DNA of 64,000 nucleotides from Spirosoma fluviale (GTDB lineage: Bacteria; Bacteroidota; Bacteroidia; Cytophagales; Spirosomataceae), in assembly GCA_945901025.1 (NCBI GenBank), contig CAMDJW010000001.1:186001-250000 (forward strand), written 5' to 3'. The notes below the pieces were generated by a model that was not told the origin of the DNA, did not search any database, and saw only the letters and a program-made list of their open reading frames with translations. How positions within the stretch are numbered: position 1 is the stretch's first letter; each line of letters starts with the position of its first letter. Made by a program: the position numbers and the translations under genes. Positions 37,716 to 49,257 of this stretch are shown here, piece by piece.

Positions 37716-38766
37716 AAATTACATATTACCACATATTTGGAATTTAAAGCCTTATTCCTCCGCTAGAGATGAATTTAAAGGAAACGAAGGTATTTTTTTA
37801 GATGCCAATGAAAATCCTATTGGATCAGGTTTGGAAGAAGATTACAATCGGTATCCAGATCCATTGCAATGGCAAATTAAAAGTCAAATAGCGACAATCA
37901 AAAAATGTGCGCTTGATGAAATATTTCTAGGAAATGGTTCTGATGAAGCGATAGATCTATTGATCAGAATGACTTGCAAATCAGATTCTAGTTCCATTAT
38001 CGTTTGCCCTCCCACGTATGGAATGTATGAAGTAAGTTCGGCTATCAATAATGTGCCTTTGATTAAGGTTAATTTAACCTCAGAATATCAATTAAATGTA
38101 GATTCCATCTTAAAAACGATTGATTCTACCACTCGATTAATATTTATTTGCTCACCTAATAATCCAACGGGCAATTTAATGAAAAGAGAAGATATTTATA
38201 AAATTCTTGATTCGTTTAAATCAGGTTTTGTTGTGATAGATGAAGCCTATATTGATTTTTCTAATGAACCCAGTTTCATACAAGAGCTACATAAGTTTCC
38301 ACACCTCATTGTATTGCAAACGTTGTCTAAAGCATATGGTTTAGCTTCATTGCGATTGGGGATGGCATTTGCTAACCCAACAATCATTAACCTTTTCAAT
38401 AAAATAAAGCCGCCCTATAACATTGGTGGAGCTACCCAACGATTAGTTCAAAATGCATTAGGTAGTAGTCAATTTGTCACTGAATCTATACATCAATTAA
38501 TAATTAATAAGGAGAATTTAATTAATGATTTAAAACAGATTAATGGTGTCTCCACTATATTTCATTCTGATACTAATTTTATTTTAGTTAAATTTATTCG
38601 TGCTCAAGAACTATTTGATTATTTAATTTCGCAAAAAATAATTGCTCGAAATAGATCAAATGTAGAGCTTTGTAATGATTCAATAAGGATCACCATTGGA
38701 TTAGAAAGTGAAAACAAAGAATTAATACAAAAAATAAAGATTTTTTATACCGAGAACAATGTGTAA
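37705..38766 (+). CDS. hisC: Histidinol-phosphate aminotransferase
   Basis: This 353-residue class I/II PLP aminotransferase converts imidazole-acetol phosphate to histidinol phosphate. Motifs are IFLDANENPIGSG near residue 30, RYPDPLQWQIKSQIA near 49, IFLGNGSDEAIDLLIRM near 72, FICSPNNPTGNLM near 148 and the PLP-lysine motif LQTLSKAYGLASLRLGMAFA near 205. It overlaps hisD by 11 nt. The last 8 nt overlap the start of a small secreted-protein gene. Confidence 0.97.
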   Translation: MDYKNYILPHIWNLKPYSSARDEFKGNEGIFLDANENPIGSGLEEDYNRYPDPLQWQIKSQIATIKKCALDEIFLGNGSDEAIDLLIRMTCKSDSSSIIVCPPTYGMYEVSSAINNVPLIKVNLTSEYQLNVDSILKTIDSTTRLIFICSPNNPTGNLMKREDIYKILDSFKSGFVVIDEAYIDFSNEPSFIQELHKFPHLIVLQTLSKAYGLASLRLGMAFANPTIINLFNKIKPPYNIGGATQRLVQNALGSSQFVTESIHQLIINKENLINDLKQINGVSTIFHSDTNFILVKFIRAQELFDYLISQKIIARNRSNVELCNDSIRITIGLESENKELIQKIKIFYTENNV

Positions 38767-39280
38767 AAAAGTATTCTTATTTCTTTTTTTATTGATTTTG
38801 AGCCATGAGAATTATGGACAGTTGCAAGATTGGGCGGCGGGCTTTAGGGTTGGCGAACCAGGTGGATTTATGGCGAGGAAGTATTCCGAAAATGGAATAA
38901 ATGCCATAGAAGTCAATATCGGGACCTACGGAGGATTATGGGGGACTGATCGAAATTATAAAGATGGAGAATTTCGCAACATAGGATATTCAATTAATAT
39001 GCTCTATTTATGGCATTACCCAACGCTCGTTAATGCTGATTTACATACCTATTATGGATTTGGTCCACAAATAAATTCACGGGATTTATATGAGAAGAAT
39101 TCAACTAAATCAACTCGAAATCAAGGAATAGGTGCTTCCGCCATCGGTGGCATAGAGTATTTTCCTATAGATGCCCCCAGCCTCTCTTTTTTTGGTGAAA
39201 TTGGGTTTTATAATGAATTATTACCCAATCCATTTTTTTGGCACTTACAAGGCGGCTTTGGTGTACGCGTAAATTTCTAA
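38759..39280 (+). CDS. Hypothetical secreted protein, probable small beta-barrel
   Basis: This 173-residue protein has a signal peptide (CKKVFLFLFLLILSHENYG, cleavage before QLQDW). The mature part is Gly- and aromatic-rich with alternating hydrophobic residues (WAAGFRVGEPGGFMARKY; NIGYSINMLYLWHYPTLV), ending in GVRVNF. A terminal Phe and beta pattern suggest an outer-membrane barrel, but I do not recognise a family. It overlaps hisC by 8 nt and so is transcribed with the his genes, although no link to histidine is apparent. A short barrel of about 8 strands would fit its length. Confidence 0.7.
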   Translation: MCKKVFLFLFLLILSHENYGQLQDWAAGFRVGEPGGFMARKYSENGINAIEVNIGTYGGLWGTDRNYKDGEFRNIGYSINMLYLWHYPTLVNADLHTYYGFGPQINSRDLYEKNSTKSTRNQGIGASAIGGIEYFPIDAPSLSFFGEIGFYNELLPNPFFWHLQGGFGVRVNF

Positions 39281-39323
39281 TGAATATAGGAAATCAAGAA
39301 GATAAGTGGCAATTTTACATCAT

Positions 39324-39397
<74 letters not shown>

Positions 39398-39401
39398 CAA
39401 A

Positions 39402-39430
39402 AAAAGGACCCAAATTGAGTCCTTTTTTTT
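39402..39430. terminator. Bidirectional terminator between tRNA-Ala and the polyamine genes
   Basis: AAAAGGAC pairs with GTCCTTTT around an 8-10 nt loop, with A and T runs on both sides. It lies 5 nt after tRNA-Ala and just beyond the nspC stop on the other strand, so it can serve both convergent units. Confidence 0.8.
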
Positions 39431-40565
39431 ATAGTCGGTCTTTAAACGATTCAAAACCAAAATGTTTCAACTGTTTATATTGATCATTGACATCTATCAT
39501 ACCAATATCTGGTAAATTGACCCCATTAAATGTTGTTGTTTTTACCATGGTATAATGAATCATATCTTCAAATATAATTTCATCACCCATTTTCAGAGGC
39601 AAATCAAATGAATAGTCCCCATAAAAATCACCCGCTAAACAAGTCATCCCTCCAAACCTATAGCTGGGCTTTCCAGAAATAGGTTCCATAGAAGCATGTC
39701 TAATTCTAGGCTTATATGGCATTTCAAGTGTATCTGGCATATGTGCCGCAAATGAAACATCCAAAATAGCCACATCTATTCCAGCTGAATGAACGATATC
39801 CAGAATCGTAGATTTTAAAAAACCAGTTTGCCAACCCACTGCTGAACCAGGCTCCAAAATAATCGTAAGATGTGGGTATCTAGATTTAAAGGACCGTAAC
39901 AAATTAATCAAATGATCCACATCGTAGCCCTCTTTGGTAATTAAATGACCTCCCCCTAAATTTAACCACTTAATTTGAGGCAATAAATCACCAAATTTAT
40001 CTTCAATCACTTTCAATGTTCTTTCTAAAACAAATGAGTCATTTTCGCAAAGTGTATGAGAATGAAAGCCTTCGATACCATCTGGCAATAGCTGGCCTAA
40101 ATCCGATCTTCTAATACCCAGCCTAGATCCAGCAATACAAGGATTATACATCTCAGTTTCCACCTCAGCATATTCTGGATTAATACGGATACCACAAGAA
40201 ATTCCACTTTTTACGGCCCGATCTGCAAATTGATTTACTTGATTCAAAGAATTGAAAGTCATATGACTTGCATATTGCATAAACTCATTAAATTCAGATG
40301 TTAAATATGCAGGCGTATATGCATGACATTTAATCCCCATCTCTTCATAAGCTAATTTTGCTTCATTTAAAGAACTAGCAGTCGCCCCTGTTAAATATTT
40401 CTTGATCGTCCCAAAAACATGGTAAAAAGAAAAACCTTTTAGAGCACAGATAATCTCCACTCCAGCTTCTTTTTGAACCCGTTCAAGTAATTTTAAATTA
40501 TTTAACAATAATTTTTCTTCTAAAACGTATGCTGGTGAAGCAATTTCAGGATATTGGATACGCAT
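39429..40565 (-). CDS. nspC: Carboxynorspermidine/carboxyspermidine decarboxylase
   Basis: This PLP-dependent decarboxylase has the alanine-racemase fold (about 378 residues). I start it at ATG 40565 (RIQYPEIASPAYVLEE), one base after the upstream stop; a longer form would overlap that gene. The PLP lysine is in ICALKGFSFYHVFG near residue 42. Substrate-binding motifs include GCGIRINPEYAEVETE-type sequence near 130, GFHSHTLCENDSF near 170, LNLGGGHLITKEGYD near 205 and ILEPGSAVGWQTGFL near 235. With the dehydrogenase upstream it forms the alternative spermidine or norspermidine pathway that does not use decarboxylated SAM. Confidence 0.93.
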   Translation of the reverse strand: MRIQYPEIASPAYVLEEKLLLNNLKLLERVQKEAGVEIICALKGFSFYHVFGTIKKYLTGATASSLNEAKLAYEEMGIKCHAYTPAYLTSEFNEFMQYASHMTFNSLNQVNQFADRAVKSGISCGIRINPEYAEVETEMYNPCIAGSRLGIRRSDLGQLLPDGIEGFHSHTLCENDSFVLERTLKVIEDKFGDLLPQIKWLNLGGGHLITKEGYDVDHLINLLRSFKSRYPHLTIILEPGSAVGWQTGFLKSTILDIVHSAGIDVAILDVSFAAHMPDTLEMPYKPRIRHASMEPISGKPSYRFGGMTCLAGDFYGDYSFDLPLKMGDEIIFEDMIHYTMVKTTTFNGVNLPDIGMIDVNDQYKQLKHFGFESFKDRL

Positions 40566-40566
40566 A

Positions 40567-41781
40567 TTAATAAGTATGTGGTAATTCGCCATTCACTTCC
40601 TCATGCCAAGGAAGCCCATGAATATTCAATAATTCCATAAATGGATCTGGGTTAAATTCTTCCACATTGTAAACACCTGGGTTAAACCAGACGCCTTCAC
40701 ACATCAATGAGGCACCAATCATGGCAGGAACACCAGTTGTGTAGGAAACACCCTGCGCCTGTACTTCTTTATAGCAATCCGCATGATGACAGTTATTGTA
40801 TACATAATAACTCACATCTTGATTGTCCTTAATCCCTTTTATTTGGCAACCAATGGATGTTTGGCCCGAATAATTTTCTCCTAATGTACCCGGTTCAGGC
40901 AAAACTGCCTTTAAAAATTCTAATGGAACAATATCCATTCCATTAAATTTAATCGGATGAATAGAAGTCATGCCAACATTTTGCAAAACCTCTAAATGAG
41001 TTAAATAGGCTTGACCAAAAGTCATCCAAAACCGAGCTCTCTTTAACGTAGGAAAATTCTTAGTCAACGATTCTAATTCCTCATGATATAATAAATATGA
41101 TTCTTTAGGACCAATATTAGGGTAACTAATCGGTTTATGGATCGACATAGCTTCAATTTCTACCCATTCTCCATTTTCCCAATATTTTCCTTTTTGTGTA
41201 ATTTCTCTAATATTAATTTCTGGGTTGAAATTTGTGGCAAAAGCTTTTCCGTGATCTCCTGCATTACAATCAATAATATCAAGGTAATGCATTTCGTCAA
41301 AATAATGCTTATTAGCATAAGCAGTATAAACACCCGTTACCCCAGGATCAAACCCACAGCCCAACAATGCCATTAAACCAGCTTTTTTAAAGCGTTCTTG
41401 ATAAGCCCACTGCCATGAATATTCAAATTTAGCGACATCCTTAGGCTCGTAATTAGCCGTATCTAAATAATGTACACCAGTAGCTAAACAAGCATCCATA
41501 ATCGTTAAATCTTGATATGGAAGGGCTACATTGATCACCATGAAAGGCTTTTCTTGATTAAATAATTGGACTAAAGCAGGAACATCATCCGCATCAACCT
41601 GCCTCGTTTGTATTGTAATAGGCAAACCTATTTTTTTACACTCATCGGCAATGGCATCGCATTTTTTTAAAGTCCTAGATGCTAAAACCACTTCTGAAAA
41701 ATACACCGGATTCATCGCACATTTTTTTGCTACGACATTACCTACACCACCGGCACCAATTATAATTACTTTTTTTCCCAT
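40567..41781 (-). CDS. Carboxynorspermidine/carboxyspermidine dehydrogenase (saccharopine dehydrogenase family)
   Basis: This 404-residue NAD(P)-dependent enzyme starts with a dinucleotide-binding motif, VIIIGAGGVGNVVAKKCA. Further blocks are VINVALPYQDLTIMDACLATGVHYLDTANYE near residue 80 and LLGCGFDPGVTGVYTAY near 140. The family condenses aspartate semialdehyde with putrescine or diaminopropane, and the product is then decarboxylated by NspC. The close pairing with nspC (one-base gap) supports this role over lysine catabolism. Whether the product is spermidine or norspermidine cannot be read from sequence. Confidence 0.92.
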   Translation of the reverse strand: MGKKVIIIGAGGVGNVVAKKCAMNPVYFSEVVLASRTLKKCDAIADECKKIGLPITIQTRQVDADDVPALVQLFNQEKPFMVINVALPYQDLTIMDACLATGVHYLDTANYEPKDVAKFEYSWQWAYQERFKKAGLMALLGCGFDPGVTGVYTAYANKHYFDEMHYLDIIDCNAGDHGKAFATNFNPEINIREITQKGKYWENGEWVEIEAMSIHKPISYPNIGPKESYLLYHEELESLTKNFPTLKRARFWMTFGQAYLTHLEVLQNVGMTSIHPIKFNGMDIVPLEFLKAVLPEPGTLGENYSGQTSIGCQIKGIKDNQDVSYYVYNNCHHADCYKEVQAQGVSYTTGVPAMIGASLMCEGVWFNPGVYNVEEFNPDPFMELLNIHGLPWHEEVNGELPHTY

Positions 41782-41838
41782 GTTAATTTAAAAAAGAATG
41801 CAAAAATACATATTGCAAGTTAGAATCCATACGGCACA

Positions 41839-42348
41839 TTAAAATTTAATCTGTTTAAATGGCCTTATCACCTTCACAAATGAATTATACCAATATCCTT
41901 TCATTAACTCATCTTCTCGCACTCCCTTACTTGTACTCGCATGTAAAAACAAAATTGAGTCCTTATTCATATTTGAAACGATACCTACATGATTAATTAT
42001 TCCAGATTGATTTGAAAAAAACACCCAATCTCCACGTTGAATTTGATTGATTGAGACAGGAAACCCAAATTCTAATTGCTGAGAAGTAGTTCTTGGTATC
42101 TGAAAAGAATTACTTTCGTACATCATAAATAACAATCCAGAGCAATCTAGCCCATTCTTATCCGTCCCACCTATTCGGTATGGAACTCCTAAATAAGAGA
42201 ATCCACTTTTAAATAATTGATCTAAATCGTCTAGATTAAAAGTAGATGATGAATTCTTTTTGTGGAATAAATTCAATGAACCATGAAAGGTTTTGCATCC
42301 TTGGCATAAAACCAAAAACAGAAGAAGGATGAAATATCTTTTACACAT
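41839..42348 (-). CDS. NlpC/P60-family lipoprotein peptidase (C40)
   Basis: This cell-wall hydrolase has about 169 residues. The leader CKRYFILLLFLVLCQGC is a lipoprotein signal ending in Cys. The catalytic Cys is in NGLDCSGLLFMMY, the His in NHVGIVSNMN, and the third polar residue in FLHASTSKGV. This is the NlpC/P60 triad that cleaves peptidoglycan stem peptides. I start it at ATG 42348, six codons into the longest reading. It overlaps the end of the helicase-nuclease gene by 8 nt. Confidence 0.9.
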   Translation of the reverse strand: MCKRYFILLLFLVLCQGCKTFHGSLNLFHKKNSSSTFNLDDLDQLFKSGFSYLGVPYRIGGTDKNGLDCSGLLFMMYESNSFQIPRTTSQQLEFGFPVSINQIQRGDWVFFSNQSGIINHVGIVSNMNKDSILFLHASTSKGVREDELMKGYWYNSFVKVIRPFKQIKF

Positions 42349-45300
42349 AGACAACGTCTCTTTCACTCAAATACATCAAGACACCTTTAGGGCTATTGAA
42401 ACCCATTTCATGAAGAATCTGACAATAATTCCCCAATTGTATTTTATGTTTTTCATCTCTTTTTCCTGATTTAAAATCAATAATAAACACATGCCCATCT
42501 TGATTAATTACTCGGTCAGGCCTAAATACAGATCCATCTGGACACAATATATCGTTTTCAACAAACAATAATTCCTCATCAATAAAAAAACCTCTTATTA
42601 CCTTATCTTCAAGTAATTCATTAATATCATCCATGTATTCAAAAGAATTAGAAGAATTAGAACAATATAAATTCCAATCATTTATTCCTTTTAATTTGGC
42701 TAAAAAATCATGCATTATATTTCCTTTTTCTCTCTTTTTGTCAGACGAATTAAACATGTCTGAATGGGAAGAATCTACCCGAATTTGAGGGATATCAAAT
42801 AACGAAGACTGTATATCGACCAACTTACATTCATAAACAAAGCCTTCCGATTTACTAATGCATTCAGGAATCTGATCCTCACTAAAAACATAATGAGAAA
42901 CGAATTCTGCATATATACTAGACAACAGATAAGATTCTTGATGTATTAAACGGCCTTCTTTTTCAGCCATTTTATATAAAATATCTCCGATGGATACATT
43001 AAATATTGCTTTAGTAGTTCCATGAGCATCTTCTGAAGGTTTAGCTACAATCAGATGAAGGTGTAATCTAGCCCGAGTTGCCCCCACATATAACATATTT
43101 AGCGCATCCAAAAACACGGCCTCTTTCTCATGTTGGCTTTGTTCGGTTAAATCATCAAAACCCATTAAAGTTTTAGCATTAACCTTACTATAAAAATATT
43201 CTAAATGTTGGTTTTCAGCTACTGATAGCTCATCATACGCTAAATTATTTAAGTTATACCATATCTTTTCAGACCCTACTTGATGGGACCATGAAGCAAA
43301 TGGAATGATGACGATTGGATATTCCAAACCTTTAGACTTGTGAATACTAGAAATAGTAATCGCGTTTAAATGATCTGGAGAAGCGATACAGAAACTCGAT
43401 TTATTATCTTCATAATAATCTAAAAACTCAGATATCGAATTAGATTTAAGCAAAGAAAATTCATTCAAAATATCCAAATATTTGAATAAATATTCAGTTC
43501 CTTCCCTGTGAGCAAATAAATTAAATTCATCAATTATATAATAGACAAAGGGAACAAGTAATGAATCATTCAATTTAGCTGGATCCAATTTGATCGAATG
43601 AACATTAAAAAATTCGATGCAATGACTCAGATAATCTCCATTAACTTTTGAAATATTTTCATTGATCGTTTCAGTCTGACCTTCAAGCTGATTAAATTGA
43701 AACAACAGTTCATGAAGCGTAAATTGATTTGGCTTATTCGCCAATTTCATGAAAGTGTGAATGAAACCAACAATCGAAGAATAATGAACCAAAAGTGAAT
43801 CAGTTGAGATAACAGGATATCCTAATTCTTTTAACTGAATCGCAATGAATTTAGAATCCTTATTTTTTCGAGTTAATATGGCGATATCCTTGTAAGAAAA
43901 TCCTTTTAAAATACTTTGTTTTATTTGATCTATGCAAACATCAAGCATCATCGTTGAATCAGATACCTTGGTAGGCGAGTCATTTGATGCAGAATTTAAA
44001 ATGACTACATCAACAAATCCTTTCCCTTTGTTAGGGTTTAATTTAGGATTCTGCTTCATGTTAGCCCCATAAATAGGACTCAATAAACTTGAATAAGCTT
44101 GATAGCTAGTATTATTAGCAATAAAATCAAAAAACATATTATTGAATTCGACCACTTCACTAGCACTTCTAAAATTATTATTCAAACTAATATTTTCAGT
44201 ATTACTTAATAAATAATCATATCTGAATTGATCCAACTCGTTTGATCCAAGTTTATCTCCTAATAAATCCGAATTTTGATTTGTCATTGAAGCAATTAAA
44301 CCCACCTCTCCCCCTCTAAATTTATAGATTGATTGTTTTGGGTCACCCACGAGTAAATTTCTTTTGTTAATACTTACTGAGTTTTCAATCAATGGCATAA
44401 AATTCTGCCATTGAAGGATGGATGTATCTTGAAATTCATCAATTAAAATATGAAAATATCGATCTCCTAATTTTTCATAAATAAAGGGTACGGGATCTTG
44501 AGAAATTACTTCATAAATCTTTTTCGAAAACTCAGAAATAGATACAGCGTTATTTTCAGCTTGATAAATACTTAACTCGTCAACGACAGTGCTTAGTAAA
44601 GCTATTTTCTTAATGTCTTTTTTGATTAAGAGTAGCAATAGATATTTGTTAATTACCTCCTCATGTATGTCAATAAAAGATTGACTTAAAATAGATAGTT
44701 GGTCCGCAATCCCATCAATCTGAACCTTAGATAGTGGAGAAGAACCAGCAGAATACCATTTACTAGATGAAATAGCATCTTTAATATAGGTAAATTTATT
44801 AGGTTCAAGTTCAGGATTTAAACTAAATTTTCTAAAGAAATTAATAGGACCCTTGGCTCCTCGAGCAAATTCCGAATCATCCACTTGAATAGATTCGACT
44901 AGCAAAATAATTTTCTCAGCTATTTCTTTTAATTCATTTTGTATAGTTGAAATAAATTGGAAAATCTGGTTTTCAATCGCTATAAAATCAGTGATCGAAA
45001 AAGATCGAATATGATCTTGAACCTTTAAAAAATCTTCCTGAAGACAAATTTTTAAATATTGATGAAAACCACTTCGTATTAAATTCCAATTACGCCCTTC
45101 ATTAACTTCATTGCGTGCATAATCTAAAATGAGTTCTGTTAAATGTGGATCACCATGAAGATTTACCTTCTCCATTAATTGGTCTATCAGATCTTTAATC
45201 AGTTTATTCGAATCTAAAATAACTTCAAACTGACTTGGAAGGTTTAGCTCCTCAACAAACGAAGTACTCAACCTCTGAACAAAACTATCAATCGTCATGA

Positions 45301-45667
45301 CCGAAAAAAGTCCATAGTCTTGAAGAATTTGTTGCAAGGCAATTTGCGCCCGACTTGAAATTTCTTCTTTACTTATTGATTCACTAGAAATATTCAAATC
45401 ATGATGTATGGTTTCAATAATCGTTGAAAACTGACTGACTTGATCTTGAGAATAATTTAAAAATAAAGGATATTCGGATATACCCATTAAATATTCAATA
45501 ATGCGAGTACGCATCTCTTCAGCAGCTTTTATGGTAAATGTTACCGCCAAAATCCTACGAAAATATCCTCTTTTATCCACTTCCTGAAGAGCTAATTTAA
45601 TATACTCTAAGGTCAAGGTATATGTTTTTCCAGAACCGGCAGAAGCAGAATACAATAGAATACTCAT
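42341..45667 (-). CDS. UvrD-type helicase with C-terminal nuclease domain (AddA-like)
   Basis: This 1108-residue superfamily 1A helicase has Walker A SASAGSGKTYTLTLEYIKLA at residues 7-26. Walker B is in HILIDEFQDTSILQW near 405, with GDPKQSIYKFRGGE and AITISSIHKSKGLEYPIVII as later helicase motifs. The last 60 residues hold a PD-(D/E)xK nuclease core, FIIDFKSGKRDEKHKIQLGNYCQIL. This is the layout of AddA in the AddAB end-resection complex. No addB partner is in the window. It is divergent from pyrG. Confidence 0.9.
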   Translation of the reverse strand: MSILLYSASAGSGKTYTLTLEYIKLALQEVDKRGYFRRILAVTFTIKAAEEMRTRIIEYLMGISEYPLFLNYSQDQVSQFSTIIETIHHDLNISSESISKEEISSRAQIALQQILQDYGLFSVMTIDSFVQRLSTSFVEELNLPSQFEVILDSNKLIKDLIDQLMEKVNLHGDPHLTELILDYARNEVNEGRNWNLIRSGFHQYLKICLQEDFLKVQDHIRSFSITDFIAIENQIFQFISTIQNELKEIAEKIILLVESIQVDDSEFARGAKGPINFFRKFSLNPELEPNKFTYIKDAISSSKWYSAGSSPLSKVQIDGIADQLSILSQSFIDIHEEVINKYLLLLLIKKDIKKIALLSTVVDELSIYQAENNAVSISEFSKKIYEVISQDPVPFIYEKLGDRYFHILIDEFQDTSILQWQNFMPLIENSVSINKRNLLVGDPKQSIYKFRGGEVGLIASMTNQNSDLLGDKLGSNELDQFRYDYLLSNTENISLNNNFRSASEVVEFNNMFFDFIANNTSYQAYSSLLSPIYGANMKQNPKLNPNKGKGFVDVVILNSASNDSPTKVSDSTMMLDVCIDQIKQSILKGFSYKDIAILTRKNKDSKFIAIQLKELGYPVISTDSLLVHYSSIVGFIHTFMKLANKPNQFTLHELLFQFNQLEGQTETINENISKVNGDYLSHCIEFFNVHSIKLDPAKLNDSLLVPFVYYIIDEFNLFAHREGTEYLFKYLDILNEFSLLKSNSISEFLDYYEDNKSSFCIASPDHLNAITISSIHKSKGLEYPIVIIPFASWSHQVGSEKIWYNLNNLAYDELSVAENQHLEYFYSKVNAKTLMGFDDLTEQSQHEKEAVFLDALNMLYVGATRARLHLHLIVAKPSEDAHGTTKAIFNVSIGDILYKMAEKEGRLIHQESYLLSSIYAEFVSHYVFSEDQIPECISKSEGFVYECKLVDIQSSLFDIPQIRVDSSHSDMFNSSDKKREKGNIMHDFLAKLKGINDWNLYCSNSSNSFEYMDDINELLEDKVIRGFFIDEELLFVENDILCPDGSVFRPDRVINQDGHVFIIDFKSGKRDEKHKIQLGNYCQILHEMGFNSPKGVLMYLSERDVVYV

Positions 45668-45703
45668 ATTAAATTCAAAAAATAAATAGTTTATGCAAGA
45701 TAA

Positions 45704-47428
<1,725 letters not shown>

Positions 47429-47433
47429 TATTT

Positions 47434-49257
47434 ATGGATAAGAATTCAGTTACAGGAATCGTATTAATCATGGCAATGCTATTGGGCTATCAATATTTTT
47501 TTGCACCCAAAGAACCCATTGAAAATCCAAAAGCAAAAATTGAAGCTTCATCGCCTAAAAAGAAAGCTATTGTTCAATCAAATGCTGATTCATCAGCTAA
47601 ATCAATCGATGTAGCTATAGCCGATTCATTAATTAAAGAGGAATTAAGCACATTAGAAAACGACGAAATAAAAATTGTTACCTCTAATTTGGGAGCTCGA
47701 ATCATTTCGGTCCAACTAAAGAATTTTAAAAGTTATCAAAACTATGCGGCGAATATCCCAACGGGTTTATACATTTTTGATTCTAAAAAAGATCTATTCA
47801 ATGTAGAAATACCCACTCTTTCAGCGAAAATAAATTTAAATGCCTTAGCATATACCCTAGAGAAAAAAGATGGGGAAATTTATTACACATCGGTTTTGCC
47901 TTCAGGTAAAAAAATAAAAGTAACATATAAATTAGCCGATAAAGGGTACCAACTTGGATATGGCATAGATGTTAGAGAAATATCGGATCAGATTACAGGC
48001 AACGAATATCAAATTCATTGGAAGGAAAACATCTTGCAGAATGAAAAAGATATTAATGAAGAAAGAAAAGCAACGATCAATTACCTATTCACTGAAGATG
48101 AGGAATTTGATAATTTATCAGAGAACCCTTCGTCTATTGAAACAGATAATATATTAAAACCTACAGATTGGATTGCATTTAAAAAGAAATATTTTTTAAC
48201 TGGATTGATTCCAGAAGGATCAAAATTTGTAAAGGCCTCTATTACATCGACTCCGAATTTATCTGATTCAATTTACATTAAGACCCTAGATGCACAAATT
48301 ACAGGATCCACACAGGATTTAAAATCAGGCAAATCAAACTTTAATTTTTACTTTGGTCCTAATGACTATTCCATCGTAAAAACCATCGCACCATCTTTTG
48401 GTAAAAATGTTAAACTTAGCTATGATTTTTTATTACCGATCACGAGATACATATTTGTACCCCTATTTGAATTTCTTGAAAGCATATTTTCAAACTACGG
48501 TTTACTGATTATCATATTGGTTTTAATTATCAAAACTGCCTTATTGCCACTGACATATAAATCTTATGTGTCTATGGCAAAAACCAGAATTTTAGCTCCT
48601 GAAATAGCAGCTATCAAGGAAAAGATTGGTGACGATGCGGCTAAAGTCCAACAAGAAACCATGAAACTTTATGGTGAGGTGGGAGTGAATCCATTGAGTG
48701 GTTGTGTTCCTGTATTAGCTACCATGCCTGTTTTAATGGCCGTGTTTATGCTATTCCCTAATTTGATCAATCTAAGGCAAGAATCATTTCTTTGGGCGGA
48801 AGATTTATCAACCTTTGATTCTATTGTTTCATTGCCATTTACAATTCCATTTTACGGATCTCATGTAAGTTTATTTTGTTTATTGATGACAGTATCCCAA
48901 TTAGCGTATGGATATTACAATAATCAAATTACACCTGACCAACCAGGACAGCCAATCAACATGAAAATGATGGCTTATTTCACGCCAGTGATTTTCATGT
49001 TTGTCATGAATTCATTTCCTGCCGGATTGAGTTTTTATTATTTCATTTCTAATTTAGTGACGATAGGCCAACAATTAGCCATTAGAAAGTTTGTCAATGA
49101 AGATAAAATCAAATTGATCTTAGACGAGAATAGAAAGAAAATTGCCGCCAGTGGTGGAGCCAAAAAATCTCGCTTTTCTCAATACTTACAAACACAAATG
49201 AAAACGATGGAGGAGACACAGAAAAACGCTAAAAATACGCCTAAAAAGAAAAAGTAA
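47434..49257 (+). CDS. yidC: Membrane protein insertase YidC
   Basis: This 607-residue inner-membrane insertase works with or beside SecYEG. An N-terminal membrane helix (VTGIVLIMAMLLGYQYFF) precedes a large periplasmic beta domain (about residues 60-335). The conserved five-helix insertase core follows, with LPLTYKSYVSMAKTRILAPE near 375, the VNPLSGCVPVLATMPVLMAVF stretch and the C-terminal YYFISNLVTIGQQLAI. The tail is Lys-rich. The hemL ATG follows immediately after the stop with no gap. Confidence 0.97.
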   Translation: MDKNSVTGIVLIMAMLLGYQYFFAPKEPIENPKAKIEASSPKKKAIVQSNADSSAKSIDVAIADSLIKEELSTLENDEIKIVTSNLGARIISVQLKNFKSYQNYAANIPTGLYIFDSKKDLFNVEIPTLSAKINLNALAYTLEKKDGEIYYTSVLPSGKKIKVTYKLADKGYQLGYGIDVREISDQITGNEYQIHWKENILQNEKDINEERKATINYLFTEDEEFDNLSENPSSIETDNILKPTDWIAFKKKYFLTGLIPEGSKFVKASITSTPNLSDSIYIKTLDAQITGSTQDLKSGKSNFNFYFGPNDYSIVKTIAPSFGKNVKLSYDFLLPITRYIFVPLFEFLESIFSNYGLLIIILVLIIKTALLPLTYKSYVSMAKTRILAPEIAAIKEKIGDDAAKVQQETMKLYGEVGVNPLSGCVPVLATMPVLMAVFMLFPNLINLRQESFLWAEDLSTFDSIVSLPFTIPFYGSHVSLFCLLMTVSQLAYGYYNNQITPDQPGQPINMKMMAYFTPVIFMFVMNSFPAGLSFYYFISNLVTIGQQLAIRKFVNEDKIKLILDENRKKIAASGGAKKSRFSQYLQTQMKTMEETQKNAKNTPKKKK

